A stretch of 57,007 bases of DNA from an uncultured Bacteroidota bacterium (GTDB lineage Bacteria; Bacteroidota; Bacteroidia; Chitinophagales; Chitinophagaceae). Below, piece by piece: positions 53,904 to 57,007 of the stretch. Numbering within the stretch: position 1 is the first letter of the stretch; each line of letters opens with the position of its first letter. The position numbers and the translations under genes are program-made. The stretch spans positions 1 through 57,007 of the forward strand of contig CAILLK010000089.1 in assembly GCA_903835005.1 (NCBI GenBank), in the 5' to 3' direction. Under the pieces are notes generated by a model, which made no database searches, had not been told where the DNA came from, and worked only from the letters and a program-made list of their open reading frames with translations.

Positions 53904-54983
53904 CTATTGTTTCACCAATAGCACATATCCGGTCTGGTTGCCCGATGTAATTCTCCCCGCATAATTACCGGCTGGCAACGCGCTGATATCAATCTGCCTT
54001 TCATTATGAAAACAGGCAACCCTTTTCGATTGCATATCAAATACTTCTACCTCAAATTTCTGCCAGCTATCCGGCACTTCAAGATTTACAGTGCCATTTA
54101 TTGTTGGATTGGGTACTGCTTTAATCACGCTGATAGATGGTGCTATATTAGCAACTTTATTCACATTGGCTGTATCCCTGTATTCATCTCTGTATCTGAC
54201 ACTGGTGATAACTTCATTGCCTCCTCCAAAACCAAGATTGCTGGTTACCCACAGAGCCGGATAATGGTCGCCGTTCACCAGCCACTTATATTCTACAGTA
54301 TTTACCGGAAAACCAATATTAAATGTACCAAGAGGAATGGAATCTATCTGATGAATTTCAGACCTGACCCTGATGCAATTTACCGGTGTGGTATAGTAGG
54401 GAGTAGTAATTGTTCCCCAGCCATCAACCCTTGTTTTACGGTAACCGGTTTCTTTAATTCCACCAAGTGTGGGTATGGCAATATTCAATACAAAATTATT
54501 ACTGTCCTGGCTGCCGTAAGTTAACGGAAAATCATACCATACGTCATCCTTTGTATATTTTATTGCTGTCGGTATCCCCGATATATTGGCTGCAAATGCA
54601 TCAGCATCATACCTTGACGGTGAATTTTTCACTTCAAAAAAGGTATATACCTGTTGAATCGAAATCGGCAGTCCGCCCGGAAGAGGTAAGCTGTCTGCTA
54701 CTTTATACCCCGATGCGGTAAATCCCACCGTTACTGCATACAATATGTTTACACTTGCAGCAAGCTGGTAATTATTTATCCCCTGACTTACCATTGTCAG
54801 CGGATAATTCCAGGTAACATTTGCACCGCTGTCGGCAGGGCTTATTGCTGAGTCCGGAAGTTGTGCATTACTAAAACGCAATGAATCACCCGCTACCGGC
54901 ATATCACCGGAAGTTAAAGTTATTTGGGCGGTTGCCGCTTGAAATACCAGTATTGCAAATAAAAATAAACGTACACTTTTCAT
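53904..54983 (-). CDS. Secreted protein with T9SS sorting domain
   Basis: The 359-residue protein has a signal peptide (MKSVRLFLFAILVFQAATA, then Q20). The middle (about 25-275) is beta-rich and resembles other Bacteroidota secreted proteins with a WNYPLTM / WYDFPLTYGSQD / TRVDGWGTITTP pattern. The C-terminal 75 residues form a T9SS type A domain (IKAVPNPTINGTVNLEVP, VEVFDMQSKRVACF, LPAGNYAGRI). The ATG at 54983 gives a proper signal peptide, unlike one at 55010. The function is unknown. Confidence 0.85.
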   Translation of the reverse strand: MKSVRLFLFAILVFQAATAQITLTSGDMPVAGDSLRFSNAQLPDSAISPADSGANVTWNYPLTMVSQGINNYQLAASVNILYAVTVGFTASGYKVADSLPLPGGLPISIQQVYTFFEVKNSPSRYDADAFAANISGIPTAIKYTKDDVWYDFPLTYGSQDSNNFVLNIAIPTLGGIKETGYRKTRVDGWGTITTPYYTTPVNCIRVRSEIHQIDSIPLGTFNIGFPVNTVEYKWLVNGDHYPALWVTSNLGFGGGNEVITSVRYRDEYRDTANVNKVANIAPSISVIKAVPNPTINGTVNLEVPDSWQKFEVEVFDMQSKRVACFHNERQIDISALPAGNYAGRITSGNQTGYVLLVKQ

Positions 54984-55290
54984 ATGCTCAAAAGTAAAAA
55001 TAAAAATCAAAAAACTTTAAATCAGACCGAAAATCTATTTTAAACCTGGGTAAAATTGTTTTGTCAAAGAAAAAACAAGCATTAACAGATGTTTTGCAAA
55101 TAATTTACTAATTTTATCTCATATGCTATAATGTGCGTATTCCTTTTCTATAACCCATTTATAGCATAATTTATTAATTATAAACTGATGAGCCAAAATA
55201 ATATAAAAATCAATAGATTCACCGTTCTATGAAGAGCAACTCGTACAAATTATTTGATCAGCACAACATTTTAATCTGATTAAGAGGAGA
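54984..55290. other. Non-coding stretch upstream of the small ORF
   Basis: This AT-rich region has no credible gene. A loose palindrome pairs 55122-55131 (TATGCTATAA) with 55159-55168. A -7-like TACTTTTG on the minus strand (54996-54989) lies just before the T9SS gene at 54983. Confidence 0.5.
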
Positions 55291-55464
55291 ATGGAAGAAA
55301 TGTATATTAAACCCGATAACAGAAAACCCTGGCAGAAAAACAGGGTACTGGCCTTGTTGGTACTTGTATTCCTTTATTTTATTGACCTGATTCAGATTAT
55401 ACCGGTAAGAATAAAAATGTTTTTCCTGAAAATTACTCATAAGCCAGCTAAAAAAAAAACTTAG
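55291..55464 (+). CDS. Possible 57-residue basic single-span membrane peptide
   Basis: An ATG frame preceded by AGAGGAGA, unusually purine-rich for this genome, encodes MEEMYIKPDNRKPWQKNR, a hydrophobic helix (VLALLVLVFLYFIDLIQII) and a basic tail ending KPAKKKT. The charge pattern (positive residues on both sides of one span) fits a small membrane protein. It lies 307 bases from the divergent T9SS gene and ends 81 bases before the convergent Rieske gene. It could still be chance. Confidence 0.4.
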   Translation: MEEMYIKPDNRKPWQKNRVLALLVLVFLYFIDLIQIIPVRIKMFFLKITHKPAKKKT

Positions 55465-55545
55465 TCCGGCATAGTAAAGTCACTTACCAGCATTAAAATC
55501 TTTCAATATCAACCTATCTCTTTCCTGTTTATTTAAATTTCATCT

Positions 55546-55869
55546 TTATAGCCAGCCTATAAAGATATCACCATCCCTTACCTCCACTTTATAAGTAAAT
55601 AATTTATACCCCTCCCCGCTTGTATTTCTACCGTTCTCCGGGTCAAAACGGTACTTATGCTCAGGGCATACTACCCTTCCAAGGCCATCTACCCAACCAC
55701 TGCATAAGGAAGCCCCTGCATGCGGACAGGCTGCTGCAAATGCATAAACACCCCCGTTCCTTTTCAAAAGTCCTACCCTTTTACCTGCTACAGCAATCTC
55801 TGTGAGCCTCCCTTCAGCAAGTTCATCCGCTTTCAATGTCTCAGCCTTATGCCAGCTAAATAAATGCAT
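55546..55869 (-). CDS. Rieske-type [2Fe-2S] protein
   Basis: The 107-residue protein is a small soluble Rieske domain. Its cluster ligands are C48-P-H50 in AAACPHAGASL and C68-P-E-H71 in VVCPEHKYRFD. It resembles the small ferredoxin-like subunits such as NirD or biphenyl dioxygenase ferredoxin. No partner oxygenase or reductase is adjacent. Its start overlaps the end of tadA by 14 bases, so the two are translationally coupled. Confidence 0.9.
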   Translation of the reverse strand: MHLFSWHKAETLKADELAEGRLTEIAVAGKRVGLLKRNGGVYAFAAACPHAGASLCSGWVDGLGRVVCPEHKYRFDPENGRNTSGEGYKLFTYKVEVRDGDIFIGWL

Positions 55870-56314
55870 CTATCTTTTTTTTTTTGAAGAAATCCTTCAT
55901 CAGTTGGCCGCATTCTTCTGCCAGCACACCACCGGTTAGAGTAGCCTTCGGGTGAAATGGCCAGTTGTCCTGTACTGTTTTCCGGTAGCCGTTCTTCACA
56001 TCCTCAGCTCCATATACTATTCGTGCTGCTTTGCTCCAGTAAAGTGCGCCACAACACATCAGGCAAGGTTCCACGGTTACATACAGTACAGCCTCTGGCA
56101 GGTACTTGCTGCCCAGCATATTAAAAGCTGCAGTCAGTGCTATCATTTCAGCATGGGCTGTACTGTCGTTCAGCAGTTCCACCTGGTTATAGCCACGGGC
56201 AATGATTTTATTATCCCATACCACCACCGCGCCTACAGGCACTTCATCTGCTTCAAAAGCCAGTTTAGCCTGCCGCAGGGCCTCCCTCATAAAATATTCA
56301 TCATTCAGTTCCAC
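55856..56314 (-). CDS. tadA: tRNA adenosine(34) deaminase
   Basis: The 152-residue protein has the zinc deaminase motifs HAE (H54, E56) and PCLMCCGA (C84, C87). It converts A34 to inosine in tRNA-Arg(ACG). The GTG at 56314 gives the usual MELNDEYFMREALRQA start; the ATG at 56290 would cut into the first helix. A run of A/T at 55873-55883 encodes the lysines near its C terminus. The Rieske gene overlaps its end. Confidence 0.95.
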   Translation of the reverse strand: MELNDEYFMREALRQAKLAFEADEVPVGAVVVWDNKIIARGYNQVELLNDSTAHAEMIALTAAFNMLGSKYLPEAVLYVTVEPCLMCCGALYWSKAARIVYGAEDVKNGYRKTVQDNWPFHPKATLTGGVLAEECGQLMKDFFKKKKIDAFI

Positions 56315-56458
56315 ACTGCAAAGGTAAACGGTAGAATCGCTATTACGAATAGTGATTTTCTGGTAAAATTTGTTTTCCCGGCTTTAGATTTACTATTTAG
56401 CTTCAGTGGCGTCGCACTCTTGTACTGCATCACTTCAGTCATCATGATTTTATCGTTT

Positions 56459-56481
56459 GTCATCCTGGGTTTATCGGAAGA
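56459..56481. repeat. Degenerate copy of a short interspersed repeat
   Basis: The 23 bases at 56459-56481 match the copy at 56594-56616 at 17 positions, and all six differences are transitions. It lies just outside the stop of the T9SS gene. Confidence 0.45.
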
Positions 56482-56484
56482 GAG

Positions 56485-57007
56485 CTACTCCTTCACCACC
56501 CTGAAATTCCATACCTCACCGTTAGCCCCAACAATTTTCAACAAATAAGCTCCGGGAATAAGCTGTTTTAAACTGATTGTCTCTTGGTTTGTTGTCATTC
56601 TGAGCTTGTCAAAAGATACCTGCCCGAGTAGGTTGTATATTTTCAAATAGCTGCCGGCACCGTTTTCAATATGCAATTCATCATTTGACGGGTTCGGCCA
56701 AATTTTTACACTTTCACATTTACTGATTTCCACATTTCCCAGCACCGGGCATTCCCCGCTCCCGAATACCGTAATCACAGCAGTAGTATATGCACTGCAC
56801 CATGCATTGCTCACCGTATATATCACCGTATCCATCCCGGCCACCATGCCGCCCAGCACTCCCGTACTGCCTATCGCTGCATTGGCATTGCTCGCACTCC
56901 ATGTCCCGCCGCTCACACTCTCATTCAGGGTACCCTCCAGGCCCACACATACACTATCCCTGCCTGTTATTACTCCCGCATCCGGTACCGGATCTATGGT
57001 TACCACG
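56485..57007 (-). CDS. C-terminal part of a secreted T9SS cargo protein (5' end outside window)
   Basis: The frame runs off the right edge; 174 codons are seen. It holds one Ig/HYR-like repeat (VCVGLEGTLNESVSGGTWSA through VIYTVSNAWC), common in large Bacteroidota surface proteins, and a T9SS type A domain (IWPNPSNDELHI, LKIYNLLGQV, LIPGAYLLKI). Between its two last conserved strands sits SFDKLRMTTN, encoded by a short interspersed repeat that has gone in-frame. The true start lies beyond base 57007. Confidence 0.85.
   Translation of the reverse strand, partial: VVTIDPVPDAGVITGRDSVCVGLEGTLNESVSGGTWSASNANAAIGSTGVLGGMVAGMDTVIYTVSNAWCSAYTTAVITVFGSGECPVLGNVEISKCESVKIWPNPSNDELHIENGAGSYLKIYNLLGQVSFDKLRMTTNQETISLKQLIPGAYLLKIVGANGEVWNFRVVKE
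56594..56616. repeat. Short interspersed repeat inside the T9SS gene
   Basis: GTCATTCTGAGCTTGTCAAA (from 56594) belongs to a short repeat that I know from many Bacteroidota genomes (GTCATTCTGAGCTTGTCGAA). Read on the minus strand it encodes SFDKLRMT. It sits in frame in the sorting domain, with a degenerate copy 135 bases away. Confidence 0.6.

Overview
The window looks like a chromosomal segment of a Bacteroidota bacterium, most likely in the Chitinophagales/Sphingobacteriales area. Six products end in, or appear to end in, a type A Por secretion (T9SS) C-terminal sorting domain. There is a TonB-dependent receptor with an N-terminal carboxypeptidase-regulatory-like domain and a SprB-repeat adhesin. 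Start codons mostly lack Shine-Dalgarno sequences, and several upstream regions carry the Bacteroidota promoter pattern TTTG-N17-TAnnTTTG. The order-level placement is inference; no rRNA or tRNA gene was seen.

Layout. 1-1173: the tail of an unrecognised gene, a perfect 40-base palindrome and about 1 kb without a credible gene. 1174-4617 (minus): lipoprotein, PspA/IM30 and an unknown partner, then a rhomboid protease. 4754-14875: mostly housekeeping and metabolism, with fused formimidoyltransferase-cyclodeaminase (ftcD), ndk, an acyltransferase-SGNH enzyme, exonuclease III, ribF, a SET-domain protein, a lipoprotein and kynureninase. 15172-17280: an egtB-egtD pair for ergothioneine-type chemistry. 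17384-21771: two tandem NHL-repeat T9SS cargo proteins and a cytochrome-like lipoprotein. 21836-27960: AraC regulator, aldehyde dehydrogenase, DUF779 protein, quinone-oxidoreductase-like MDR and acyl-CoA synthetase.

28083-31744: purK, purE and an SbtA-type bicarbonate permease read in one direction, with a LysR regulator diverging. This ties bicarbonate uptake to the bicarbonate-consuming step of purine synthesis and is the most interesting functional hypothesis here. 31788-34906: NmrA, SDR and AraC genes and a CsaA-type tRNA-binding protein. 35031-39453: a beta-helix T9SS cargo protein facing a two-gene envelope unit. 39964-46030: a TolC-AcrA-AcrB-type RND efflux operon with a good promoter, followed by a 37-codon single-membrane-span ORF. 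46261-49333: SOUL haem-binding protein and TonB-dependent receptor. 49606-57007: SprB-repeat adhesin, a conserved unknown behind a sigma-54-like site, a T9SS protein, a possible 57-codon membrane peptide, Rieske protein overlapping tadA, and a T9SS cargo gene that runs off the window and carries an in-frame short interspersed repeat.

The strongest leads are the purK-purE-sbtA/LysR locus, the PspA three-gene unit, the small ORF behind the RND pump, the hairpin between the aldehyde dehydrogenase and DUF779 genes, and the FDKLRMT-encoding repeat. No CRISPR array, prophage, transposase or recognisable defence system was found.
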